Source: Gordius sp. MW1
Taxonomy: Eukaryota > Nematomorpha > Gordioida > Gordea > Gordiidae
DNA length: 64,000 nucleotides
Assembly (NCBI GenBank): GCA_964036665.1
Contig: OZ038533.1
Coordinates: forward strand, 1,069,001-1,133,000
Direction of reading: 5' to 3'
A program made the translations under genes and the position numbers. Every line of letters starts with the position of its first letter. Position 1 is the stretch's first letter. This document shows positions 11,901 through 20,049 of the stretch, one piece after another. Below the pieces are notes generated by a model, which ran no database searches, had not been told where the DNA came from, and saw nothing but the letters and a program-made list of their open reading frames with translations.

Positions 11901-14544
11901 AAAATGTGTTGATGTGAAATTGTAAGAGATATCACAAGTTTCGGATTTTTGAATCTAAGCGAAAATTCGCCCCAAAAATATATTTATTAAAGAGACTCAG
12001 TGGTGTAGGCATTTAACTTGCCTTGTTTGATTAATAATAAACACTTTTAAACTCTTCTAATGATTATGTAAATCATATTATAATATATATGGTCGAAGTT
12101 TTTTATTACGAAATTTGCTGAGAGGTTATCGTGTTTTGTATTAGCAACTAAAACCTATAATAACATATGGATATTGTGGATCGTTTATACGGGAGGGACC
12201 ATTGAAACCGATATTTTCCAACTTGTACATTACACCTTTAAATTCACTTTCTTAATAAAATCATGTTTTAGGGTGAATTTATCAACGAATACGTGGGGGA
12301 GCTGATAGACGAAGCTGAATGCCTGAGGAGGATAGAAATATCCTATCGCAATAATATAGACGATTTCTACTTTCTAACCATAGACAAGGACAGGTTCGTG
12401 TTGCTTTAATTTTACATTATATAATACTCATGGGCGTAGCCAGGGGGGGGGGGCAGGGAGGGGCGGCTGCCCCCTTTAAATCTAAAAATTTGTTGAATTA
12501 TTAAAATTATGGCTAAATTTCAAAAATGATTATTTTGCCCCTCCCTAAGTCATTATTGCCCCCCCCCCATTCCAATGCTGGCTACAGTCATGATAATACT
12601 TAAACAACTCGATGCTTTTGTAAATTGTGCATTTTTTTTGAAACTTCTATTCTCTGAAATTTACTTTTGCAGTACAATTCAAGAAATATGAATTGTCATG
12701 CAATTTACGGGCTCACTTTCTATGAATAAAGTCGTGTTTTATCTTGTCACATGTCGGTTCATAATAAATTTATGAATAGGATAATAGATGCGGGCCCGAA
12801 GGGTAATTTGTCGAGATTCATGAATCACCATTGTCAACCCAATATGGAAACGCAAAAATGGACGGTGAACGGAGATGTTAGGGTCGGGTTATTTGCAATC
12901 AAAGATATCCCTAAAGGTGCCTAATATACTATTACTCAATTTCGTTTTAAGAAATATTTAAATTAAAATCTAATATTATAGATTTTAGAGAAAATTGATT
13001 TGTGAAAATGTCTAAAAATACGATATTTTAGGGTCGGAATTGGTTTTCAATTATAACTTCGATTGTTTGGGCAATGAAAAGAAGAAATGCCATTGCGGAG
13101 CCTCTAATTGCAGCGGTTACATGGGAGTTCGACCACCTAAGGTTAAACATCCCATCCTTTATTTTGCGCACTTATATTGTTTTACTTCGTACTTGGTGTA
13201 CATGTGACCCCAAGCGTGGCGAGCCTATTTGTGTATCTGTTGGATGATAAATTTTGCCCATTTCATACCTCAATAAGGGCAATTATTGTGATTTATTGAT
13301 TAGTTAAACAGTCATGTCAAATCTATTTATCATACACAAAATCCGAGATATTATCCATACAAGTTTAATTTTCAATCTTACAATCATATAATATAAAAAT
13401 TATTATGTAATAGAGTTTTACCTTTTTTTGCCAATATTTTTTGTATATTTTATATATTTATTTTAAAGATTGTGGAACCGGCAGGCGGAGTTGGTAAACG
13501 GAAGTATACTTTTTCCTCCGCCGGTGGCAACTCCTCCGCATCGACAAAGAGATCTCGACCGGTGAGCAAAGCAGACGACGATGACGTGGCAACAACACCA
13601 CAACTGGCCCCCGTTAAATGTCTCGATACGGAATGTTTCGTTTGCTCCGACGTTGGGGAACTTATTTCTTGCGATAAAGCGACTTGTACCAAAGTTTATC
13701 ACCTCACTTGCGTTGGTTTATCGAGCATTCCACAATTGGGTAAGATCTCACTTAAATTGTTTTTATAATTTTTAATATTTAAATCATATATATTTGAAAG
13801 ATAAAGATTATTGCACATGTAGATAATTGTCAATGCTCTTAACGTTACTTTTTATCTTTAAACAATGATATATTTGTTTTTATTTTATAAAGATTTTGTT
13901 CTTTGAGTTTTGCCCTTTTCTTATGAGCAACTTTGTAGAATGTGGTTTTTATAAAATTATTGTTCTCTTAGCCATCTTGTCTTATAAAGGTATTTTAGAA
14001 AAGTCTTTTACATAGTAAGGTGTCGGTTTACACATTCACCGAATTTTTGTCGATGCCATTAAGCATTAGAGTGATATATATTTGACGACTTTATGTTCGC
14101 GGAAAAAGTTCTAGCGCTTTAGCATTAAAATGTGTCCAACAAATTGAAACAGTTTTTCTCGCATCCTTTTAATGCGTGACAGCTCCAATTATAAAGCCCC
14201 GGTTTTTACTAGTATTCTGGGCAATGATGACTAATTCCTAAGCGGGGAAATATCTATTTTTATTTATGGATAAATCCATTTATTCTTTTTTTAATCCACA
14301 TTTTGTAGGTAAATGGAGTTGCCCGAGACATATATGCTCGGCTTGTGGGGCTTGTGACGGTGAAACATCTCGGGTCATTGCATGTGACGAATGTCCCGTT
14401 TCCTTTTGTAGCGTTCACGTTAGTGGTGGGAATATGTTGAAAATCACGAATCCCACCCAACCTGAAACTTCCATAATTTTATGTTCTACCGCTAACCAAA
14501 CTCACAAAAGATACCTTACAGAACTGATAGATGTCCAAAAGTAA
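1318..14544 (+). CDS. NSD: NSD-family histone H3 lysine-36 methyltransferase, 5' incomplete, 17 exons
   Basis: A nuclear enzyme that transfers methyl groups from S-adenosylmethionine to histone H3 lysine 36. Exons, each bounded by AG and GT: 1318-2143, 2220-2945, 3114-3241, 3505-3791, 3996-4432, 4954-5202, 5839-6039, 6594-6755, 7333-7498, 8209-8438, 8905-9020, 10850-11134, 12272-12393, 12780-12916, 13032-13141, 13469-13739, 14309-14544. All phases agree and the exons sum to 4,689 bases, giving about 1,562 residues before the TAA. Domain order is PWWP, three PHD-type modules, PHD plus PWWP, AWS, SET, post-SET, PHD/C5HCH, as in NSD1-3. The first exon begins in phase 0 after an acceptor, so the N-terminus is missing. 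The donor of exon 2 (2,945) was chosen because GTAATG there restores phase; it is the least certain junction. Introns range from 76 to 1,829 bp and several hold transposons. Confidence 0.95.
3114..4432 (+). CDS. NSD: NSD exons 3-5 seen: basic/Ser-rich linker
   Basis: Three short exons (3114-3241, 3505-3791, 3996-4432) encode a linker rich in Lys, Ser, Thr and Pro with patches such as [11 protein letters not shown] and PTKRKTTSF. No folded domain is recognised. NSD proteins have such a variable, probably disordered stretch between PWWP1 and the PHD cluster. The exons are supported by splice sites and continuous phase rather than by sequence similarity, so the boundaries are slightly less certain than elsewhere. 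Confidence 0.75.
4954..6755 (+). CDS. NSD: NSD exons 6-8 seen: PHD finger cluster
   Basis: Exon 4954-5202 encodes a PHD finger starting [13 protein letters not shown] and ending YICDEC, with a Gly/Ala-rich loop insert after the first Cys pair. Exon 5839-6039 encodes the second ([16 protein letters not shown] to CPCHQCASC). Exon 6594-6755 encodes the third module ([19 protein letters not shown]), ending in [11 protein letters not shown], the start of the fourth PHD. These zinc-binding modules read the histone H3 tail in NSD proteins. All four exons from 4954 through 7333 join in phase 1, as expected for duplicated modules. Confidence 0.93.
5618..5766 (-). mobile_element. Short MITE with GGGCGTAGCCAG ends, copy in NSD intron
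   Basis: About 150 bp ending in TTGGTTACGCCCATG and opening with TTAGCCAGAG. Inner signature: a G-rich block, GCAATAATGATTTAGGGAGGGG, then TTTTAGCCATAAT and a C-rich block. At least nine copies of this family were seen in the window, in both orientations. It has no coding capacity. The G-run and C-run next to the two ends can pair. Confidence 0.7.
6072..6260. mobile_element. Palindromic MULE-like MITE, copy 1 (NSD intron)
   Basis: A near-palindrome whose two ends are inverted copies of AGTGTTGTAAAAACGGC followed by TGGGTTTTGTTTGGTCGAC. It starts about 33 bases after the donor of the second PHD exon. The flanks are weakly alike (ACTATTTAGT and ATCATTTACT), so the target duplication is decayed. 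Long terminal inverted repeats with 9-12 bp duplications at other copies suggest a Mutator-like origin. Confidence 0.7.
6801..6933 (+). mobile_element. Short GGGCGTAGCCAG MITE, partial copy in NSD intron
   Basis: Begins CCATGGGCGTAGCCAGCATT and carries the AATAATTTAGAGAGGGGC and CATCCATAACTTTAATGAAT blocks of the family. The far terminal C-rich block is missing, so the copy is truncated at its right end near TGGATTTAGAGCC. Confidence 0.65.
7130..7280 (+). repeat. SINE-like repeat with a tRNA-type B box (two units)
   Basis: Two copies of GGGTTCGAATCTCGGCGAGG (about 7,132 and 7,248) flank a block with CCCTGTGCCCC and GGCCTCTACTAATTTGGG. GGTTCGAATC is a good match to the RNA polymerase III B box. 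The same unit recurs at 47.80, 48.80, 49.08 and 51.16 kb. This fits a tRNA-derived SINE; no intact tRNA fold was found. Confidence 0.5.
7333..8438 (+). CDS. NSD: NSD exons 9-10 seen: PHD finger completion and second PWWP domain
   Basis: Exon 7333-7498 completes a PHD finger ([19 protein letters not shown], then [12 protein letters not shown]) and begins the second PWWP ([12 protein letters not shown]). Exon 8209-8438 continues with [10 protein letters not shown] and [19 protein letters not shown]. The intron splits the codon just before the Trp-Trp-Pro of the PWWP. The position between the PHD cluster and the SET module fits NSD1-3. Confidence 0.94.
7590..7845 (+). repeat. Interspersed repeat with CGCTGGTTGGCT core
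   Basis: Signature blocks: GGCCGTGGACTT, GCTGGTTGGCTCTAATTTTT, GAGCCCAATATCCATTATTG, GATTACCTTTATA, then TATCGGATAATTGCGAAAC. The same blocks occur in this order at 31.74, 38.34, 54.72 and 61.64 kb and inverted at 49.61 kb. The 31.74 and 61.64 kb copies start with TTGCTA(T/A)GCAA, the end shared with the HINE-like family. No protein is encoded. Confidence 0.6.
8905..13141 (+). CDS. NSD: NSD exons 11-15 seen: AWS, SET and post-SET catalytic module
   Basis: Exon 8905-9020 is a charged helix before the AWS. Exon 10850-11134 holds the AWS cysteine array ([19 protein letters not shown], then [16 protein letters not shown]) and the start of SET (RGWGLMAM). Exon 12272-12393 has [13 protein letters not shown], exon 12780-12916 has [15 protein letters not shown], and exon 13032-13141 has [13 protein letters not shown] followed by post-[20 protein letters not shown]. 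The cofactor-site NH and Cys of NHxCxPN, the catalytic-pocket Tyr and the three post-SET Cys are present, so catalysis looks intact. Vertebrate NSDs read PNC where this protein has PNM. Confidence 0.96.
9213..10193. mobile_element. hAT-like non-autonomous element, 981 bp, in NSD intron
   Basis: Terminal inverted repeats TAGAGGTCAGATT and AATCTGGTCTCTG, flanked by an exact 8-bp direct repeat TTAAGGAG (9,205-9,212 and 10,194-10,201). Both ends are GC-rich blocks of CCCGAACCCGGCCCG type while the interior is AT-rich. No transposase reading frame is present. The 8-bp duplication and CAGAGGTC-type terminus are typical of hAT. It lies in the 1.83-kb intron before the AWS exon. Confidence 0.85.
10651..10798. 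mobile_element. Palindromic MULE-like MITE, copy 2 (NSD intron)
   Basis: Left end TTGGGCTGGGTTTTGTTTGG has lost the outer GTGTTGTAAAAACGG. The right end AAAACCCAGCCGTTTTTACG is intact. It is 52 bases upstream of the AWS exon acceptor. Confidence 0.7.
11143..11523. repeat. Foldback element with ~80-bp inverted arms beside the AWS-SET exon
   Basis: Left arm 11,143-11,228 and right arm 11,439-11,523 are near-perfect reverse complements; they include GTGGATTTGGATTGATAGCG and its complement. The ~210-bp loop holds a G-run and a purine-rich stretch. It starts about 9 bases after the donor of exon 10850-11134. The ends have no convincing target duplication, so the class is unknown. Transcribed as part of the NSD pre-mRNA it would form a long hairpin. 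Confidence 0.85.
11573..11776. mobile_element. Palindromic MULE-like MITE, copy 3 (NSD intron)
   Basis: Ends GTGTCCTAAAACGGCTGG and TGTTTTTACAACACTA. It is flanked by a 10-bp direct repeat with one mismatch, ATGCGCATTA (11,563-11,572) and ATGCACATTA (11,777-11,786). The 9-12 bp length of the duplication at this and two other copies supports a Mutator-like classification. Confidence 0.8.
12430..12592 (+). mobile_element. Short GGGCGTAGCCAG MITE, full copy in NSD intron
   Basis: Opens CATGGGCGTAGCCAG and closes CTGGCTACAGTCATG, so the ends are imperfect inverted repeats. The interior has the family's G-run, TTTAAATCTAAAAATTTGTT, TTATGGCTAAATTTC and C-run. Confidence 0.75.
13469..14544 (+). CDS. 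NSD: NSD exons 16-17 seen: C-terminal PHD/C5HCH module and stop
   Basis: Exon 13469-13739 encodes a Ser/Lys-rich hinge with a basic patch ([10 protein letters not shown]) and a PHD finger ([14 protein letters not shown], then CTKVYHLTC). Exon 14309-14544 encodes the paired Cys/His-rich unit ([16 protein letters not shown], then [11 protein letters not shown]) and ends at TAA 14,542-14,544. This PHD5-C5HCH pair is a protein/histone reader in NSD1-3. The protein ends soon after it, so the long tail of vertebrate NSD1 is absent. A palindromic MITE starts only 28 bases after the stop, and no clear polyadenylation signal was seen before it. Confidence 0.93.
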
Positions 14545-14571
14545 AAATTGGGATTAATCTACATTGTTAGT

Positions 14572-14776
14572 AGTGTTGTAAAAAGGGCTTGGCTTTGTTA
14601 GGTCCACCTTTGGTGTTAGTTGACTTAACATAAGCAGACCATATGTTTTTACGTCTGTTTTTTTAGTCGACCTCTAGGCTTAGTCGAAATTTGAAAAACA
14701 GGCCAGATTCGACCGTTACTTTTATTTAAACCACAAAAGGTCGGCTAAACAAAACCCAGCCGTTTTTATTACACTA
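14572..14776. mobile_element. Palindromic MULE-like MITE, copy 4 (just after the NSD stop)
   Basis: Ends AGTGTTGTAAAAAGGGC and GCCGTTTTTATTACACTA. The flanking direct repeat is ATTGTTAGT (14,563-14,571) and ATTGTTAAT (14,777-14,785). It begins 28 bases beyond the NSD stop codon, so it probably lies in the 3' UTR. Confidence 0.8.
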
Positions 14777-14938
14777 ATTGTTAATTACATGATGTGATTC
14801 AAACTTTTACTTTTTTATAATCAATCAATCCTTTAGAAGTTTTAACTTTTAAGGCTCTTTTTATCTAGTCATATAAAAATAAGACAAAAAAAGTTTATTA
14901 ATAATTTTATAACATATATATATATATATATATATAAA

Positions 14939-16800
14939 CTCGGGCCTTCGGCCCTCGTGGGAAGGGGGAGAAGGGAAGGGAAGAGGGGAAGGGAAGAGGG
15001 GAAGGGAAGGGGGGACGACTCATCTGTACTTCGTATAAATGTATCATATTTGCTATGCAATTTATGGGCGAGAAAGGTGGGAAGGGGCGAGAATGCCTAT
15101 AGGGGGGTATTAAATGCCTAATGATTAATTAATTATTTATACAAATTTTCCATTATAGGCAAAATGTAATATAGGCAAGGGTTAGGGTTAGATTTAGTGT
15201 TTGCTTCTAGTTGCGTATTACATTAGTTTTTATGGCCTTTAGTGATTATGGGTCTAACAAACTTTATATTATAAAACAACACAATGTTAAGAATTTGCAG
15301 AATTGTTGGGAGAAATTTTTTGTTGAATTTGAACAATTTTTAATTAAAAAAATCAAAAATTTGGCCAATGGTCACTTTTTCTCTATTGGTCAGTACCAAC
15401 AGATACTTTATAAGTCAATGATAGCCAAAAAAAACGGGGAAAAAAATTTTGATGCTCACTTTGGCCAATGGTCATTTTTTTCCATTGGTCAGCAGCCAGC
15501 ACACGGTAAAAGTGGATATAAATTCATAAGAGTAAAAAAAACGAAAAAAAAATTTTCGAATCACATTTTGGCCAATGGTCATTTTTTTCCATTGGTCAGC
15601 AGCCAGGACACGGTAAAAGTGGATATAAATTCATAATAGTCAAAAAAAACGAAAAAAAAGTTTTCGAATCACATTTTGGCCAATGGTCATTTTATTCCAT
15701 TGGTCAGCAGCCAGCGGACGGCCAAAAAGTCATAATAGCAATGGTAGTAACAGGAACAATCATAATAGTCAAAAAAAAAACGAAAAAAATAATTTCGATT
15801 CACATTTTGGCCAATGGTCATTTTTTCCATCGGTCAGGAGCCAGCGGACGGCCAAAAAGTCATAATAGCAATTGTAGTAACAGCAACAATCATAATAGTC
15901 AAAAAAAACGAAAAAAATAATTTCGATTCACATTTTGGCCAATGGTCATTTTTTTCATTGGTCAGCAGCCAACTGACGGCCAAAAAGTCTTATTATCAAT
16001 GATAGTAACAAGAACAATCAGAAGAGTCAAAAGAACTCCGGGATTCTAACCCAAAAACTAGTTAAATTGCATAGCAATTAGAAGTAAACAACTTTTATTT
16101 ATGTTTATTATATAACATTGGTCAGCAGCCAGCGGACGGCCAAAAAGTCATAATAGCAATGGTAGAAACAGGAACAATCATAATAATCAAAAAAAAACGA
16201 AAAAAATAATTTCGATTCACATTTTGGCCAATGGTCATTTTTTTCATTGGTCAGCAGCCAGCGGACGGCCAAAAATTCTTATTATCAATGATAGTAACAA
16301 GAACAATCATAAGAGTCAAAAAAACTCCGGGATTCTAACCCCAAAACTAGTTAAATTGCATAGCAATTAAAAGTAAACAACTTTTATTTATGTTTATTAT
16401 ATAACTAGTTAAATTGCATAGCATTAAAAGTAAACAACTTTTATCTATGTTTATTATATAACAAAAACTAGTTAAATTGCATAGCAATTAAAAGTAAACA
16501 ACTTTTATTTATGTTTATTATATAACTAGTTAAATTGCATAGCAATTAAAAGTAAACAACTTTTATTTATGTTTATTATATAATAGATAATTTAACAAAT
16601 CTTATATATAACACACCGAGGGAGAGAGAGATGAGGGGTGGGGCACCTCTTATGCATGAGATAGAGATGAGGGGTGGGGCACCTCTTTCTCATGCATAGC
16701 AATTAAAAAGCGATAACCTAATATACCCAATGCAAATAGATAGGGAGGACAACGGACGGACAACGGACAACCAAAAACGAGCCCATAAATTGCATAGCAA
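14939..16800 (-). mobile_element. HINE/DINE-like element, copy 3
   Basis: On the minus strand it starts TTGCTATGCAATTTATGGGC (to 16,800) and ends with the hairpin GGGCC-GAA-GGCCC plus GAG at 14,939, followed by TTTA. An inverted copy of the start sequence sits close to the 3' end (15,050-15,069). Between them are about eight ~130-bp minisatellite units (15.36-16.30 kb) and extra 62-bp units. Two CACCCCTCATCTCTATCTC blocks lie close to the 5' end. No protein is encoded. Classification rests on structure alone. Confidence 0.75.
16040..16590. repeat. 62-bp tandem units built around AATTGCATAGCAATT
   Basis: About five units of the form AACTAGTTAAATTGCATAGC followed by AATTAAAAGTAAACAACTTTT and a TTTATGTTTATTATATAAC tail. 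They are interrupted once by minisatellite units. Each unit contains the 15-bp palindrome that forms the element terminus. One inverted single unit is present at 51.41-51.46 kb in copy 2. Confidence 0.8.
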
Positions 16801-18050
16801 TTAATATATATGGTTTTATTATTCAACACTTAAATTATGTATTTATTTTGTATGTAGGATGAAAGTAGAGACTTATCAAAGTTATGAGCAAGAAAGTGGA
16901 TCTGTTGTAAAATAGCCTAGCTTATTCCATATAATATCACCTCCATATTTGTGCACCGATATTTTGATAGCAATTTGTGTTACAACAGATTAAAATCGTA
17001 CACTCACCTATATATTAATCCAATTTTTTTTTATTTCAAAACCATGTAGAAGGCTATATGTTATATGTAATGATGCCCACATCCTTTATTATTATAAATA
17101 TAATTATGTACAGATACGTGTATGCTTGTTTGTATAAAAATATAGCTAAAATAAATTTGATGGTCTAAAGCTAAAGGCCTACTAAATAATTATAAAGTTA
17201 TTACTAGGTTAGATGCCACATGCTTATGAGCAGTGGTTGAAAAACGTGAGACCGCTACTGCCTTAGGTCAGCCCCAAGTGAGGTTTTGGTGTAAGGATGT
17301 TCGGAAAATTCCTAGGTTTTCAAAACATTAACCCAAATCCATGTAGCTTTGCCGCGAGTTTTAAAATCACCTGTGGTTTTTTTAAAAAAATCTTTGGCCT
17401 GATATAAACTCTAACCCAAGACCTTATGTCGGAACGAATTCTAATCCACAGCTTTAAAGTTAAGTTAGGTCACCTCGGGGTTTGGAGACTGTTATGACTC
17501 ATTAGTAGTTTTCCAAAACACTTTATTAAATTTAAATAATGAACATCGTTTTCAATAATTATAAATTTATTATTTTTAGTCATCTCTTGGATTTTCGGTT
17601 AATCATAAAGTGTACGGAAAATAAAATTTGCTGATGTCAATCCAATTTAGGTCTTAACCTCCGATGACGCAAATAAAAAGTAATGACAAAATTAAAAGTA
17701 ATACATAAGCGTATTAAATCAAGCATTTCATATGCCACAGTTTTAATAATCAAGTTTTATCTAAAAAGTAGGGTGGCTAAAGATTTTTCAAATTGGTTTA
17801 TTAATTACTATTAGTTTATTAGTTAATATTTAAAAAAGTACATATTTTGAAATTAAAATTTTATAAAGTCTATTTTAAGATTATGTTAATCTCTTATATG
17901 ATTTTTAATAATCTCCTTGAATTGGGGTGTTTATCGCCATCGTTAGTAAATTTTAATTTATAAACTTAGGTTTTAATCATCACCATGCGTGATACCCTTT
18001 GTTATTTGCCAGTTACTATGTTTGGTTCTCTCACTGAAGTCGTAATGGAG
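16801..18050. other. Intergenic stretch, nothing recognised
   Basis: AT-rich sequence without a supported reading frame, RNA or repeat relationship to the rest of the window. Confidence 0.5.
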
Positions 18051-18408
18051 TTCTAGAGGGCACCCGGTCAAAGTAGCAGCCAAATTGGTCAGAACTGATC
18101 AAGATTGGTCAGGACTTAACATATTCAGGAGTACGCCTCTGGATTTCGAATCGAATATATTCGATTCAGATTCGAATGTTTTTTCAAAAAAAAATTCGAT
18201 TCGAGATTCGTCGAATATTAAATTGAAGATTCGAATGCGATTCGAATATAAATTACGTTTTTATTATTATTAGAAAACACATTAAAAAGGCTACTATGTT
18301 AATTTGCATATACATTTGAAAAATTTATTTGAAAGATATTTAAAAAAATACAAACATCGAAAATAAAAATATTAAAGGCGAACAAAAAACAATGGCGATA
18401 TGTGTAAG

Positions 18409-18620
18409 GGTACCAAGTCAAACGTTCTCAAGTCAAACGTTATAAAACACCTAAAAATAACTAAAAATTTCTATAAAAATTATGATATAAGCTTTTAATT
18501 TAGGTAGATCTGAAGGTTTCATACATAATTAGGGTTCTCTATAATAGGGTTAGGGTAAGGTTTTAGTTATTTTTAGGTGTTTTATAACGTTTGACCCTGA
18601 AAACGTTTGACCTCGATTCG
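18409..18620. mobile_element. Innermost element of the nest, 212-bp MITE
   Basis: Inverted ends of ~50 bp containing GTCAAACGTTATAAAACACC and TAAAAATAACTA. It is flanked by the exact 8-bp direct repeat TGTGTAAG (18,401-18,408 and 18,621-18,628). Outermost bases GGTACC and GATTCG resemble the ends of the outer element. The core contains a telomere-like TAGGGTTAGGGT stretch. Confidence 0.85.
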
Positions 18621-18874
18621 TGTGTAAGACAATTAAGAACCGTTTTTAGCCAACTTTTAAGGCAAATTATCTTCCTAACACTTTCATCCTTAAACGATTG
18701 CTTGTGTTTAGTCAATAAATTGGTTCCGGTTGAATATATTATTTCGCAAGGTAAATGATCCAGGTATAAAGAGAAGATTTTTTGGATGTCTGGAAAACGA
18801 CGTTGATTTGATTTCCACCATTGTAAAGGCTCAACATTGGAGACCACACGTGGTTTGTGCAAAAATGTCTCCAA
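18563..18874 (-). pseudogene. hAT transposase C-terminal dimerisation domain remnant
   Basis: An open frame of 103 codons contains LQWWKSNQRRFPDIQKI, then STGTNLLTKHKQSF and VRKIICLKSWLK. These match the hAT C-terminal dimerisation domain (WW..N..RFP and the S.AGN....RSRL region). The canonical SER.FS segment is altered to EIIYSTG. The last ~19 codons come from the innermost inserted element (18,409-18,620), so the frame is disrupted at its end. The catalytic N-terminal part is gone. Confidence 0.85.
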
Positions 18875-20049
18875 TGAAGACTTCCCATTGTCGCTCTTAA
18901 TAGCGATCCAGTGTTGATACCTCGCTAGTTAATACAAAATCTGGCTGACTTCCTATAGCAGTTTCCAAGTCATCTTTAATTTCTCTATACGATATGCCAC
19001 GTACTGGCGATAAACACCCAAATTTTGAGCCAATCGACCACACTCGCTTATAAGACTATCTTCTTATTGAATGCCATATATTTTCAATTTTCTATTTGTT
19101 GCCAGCAGATCTTCTATGCCTAGTTGATAATATACCGGTAGTCCATAATTTAATTAAATTGTGATCCTCGTTCTCCATAACTTATGTAAGTTTGAAAAAT
19201 ATTAAATTAAACTTTTTCAAATTGTAGCAGGAAAAATAACTAAAATGCGGTAAGATAAAAATAGCTAAATATTTAAAGATGTTCTATTTAAATTAAACTA
19301 TAAAAAAATAAAATTCTATTTTTCCAAGAATTTGATTCGGATTTTCGAATCCTAGCAGCTTAAATATTGGATTCGAAACTTACACATATGGATTCGGATT
19401 CGATTCGAAATTTCGAATACGAATCTCGAATATTTCCCAGAGGCGTATTCAGGAGGGTTAGTGTTTTAGGTTAGGGTTATTTGCACATCAAATTCCCTCC
19501 CCATTTGAAATTTAATTCTAATATATTGATAATCTAAAAAAATATTTTTCTGCTACTTTTTCATCATTCTGCTACTTTGACCCCGATTCTTCTAGAGTAG
19601 GGTGATATTGCTCCGAAATAGCACATTTAAACCAAATATTAAGGTAGAATATTCTTGTTCCAACCCAGGCATATCCCCGCCCCCCCCCCCGCTCCAAACC
19701 CACACCACCTATTTATTATTCTGAATGGGAGGGGGGGGGGGTAGGGAGGCGATGCTTTACTATCATAGCACACTATTCGTTTTAAAATACCTCAACCCAA
19801 AACATGGGGCTAGGGTTAAGAAGAAAACCCCGGGTTATTACTCTTGTTAAAATTTAATAACGTTTTCAAAAAATTTTGTTATCATTTTTTTGACTGTCTT
19901 CTAACGCTTCTTGTATCTTGTAATTAGTCCCACGGTATCGAGTCTTTCTCTGTACAACGAGTAAGGCCCGTGTCTAAATAAAACTTTATTTACCATAACC
20001 TCAACCTACCTTTTTCGCCGCGTAACATGAATCAGCTCTTCATCAATAT

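Larger units (their letters stand above)
18132..19447 (-). mobile_element. hAT transposon, 1,316 bp, internally degraded
   Basis: Perfect 11-bp terminal inverted repeats TACGCCTCTGG / CCAGAGGCGTA and an exact 8-bp target duplication TTCAGGAG (18,124-18,131 and 19,448-19,455). Both subterminal regions are dense in alternating TTCGAAT motifs, the type of subterminal array to which hAT transposases bind. It still contains the C-terminal part of its transposase. Confidence 0.92.
18059..19589. mobile_element. Outer element of a three-deep transposon nest
   Basis: Inner terminal repeats GGTCAAAGTAGCAG and CTGCTACTTTGACC, with outermost ends GGCACCC and CCGATTC. It is flanked by the exact 8-bp direct repeat TTCTAGAG (18,051-18,058 and 19,590-19,597). 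Most of the interior is a second element (18,132-19,447). Without the insert it would be about 207 bp. Its ends resemble those of the innermost element, so the two probably belong to related families. Confidence 0.8.

Noticed and set aside
14869-15060. CRISPR-like or regularly spaced repeats near 15-16 kb
   Set aside because: Repeats are adjacent ~130-bp units without unique spacers, in a eukaryotic setting with introns. This is a minisatellite, not a CRISPR array.
18534-18560. Telomeric repeats (TAGGGTTAGGG) at 18.5 kb, with similar stretches at 15.18, 19.46 and 24.76 kb
   Set aside because: Only two or three units each, inside or next to transposable elements. Not an interstitial telomere.
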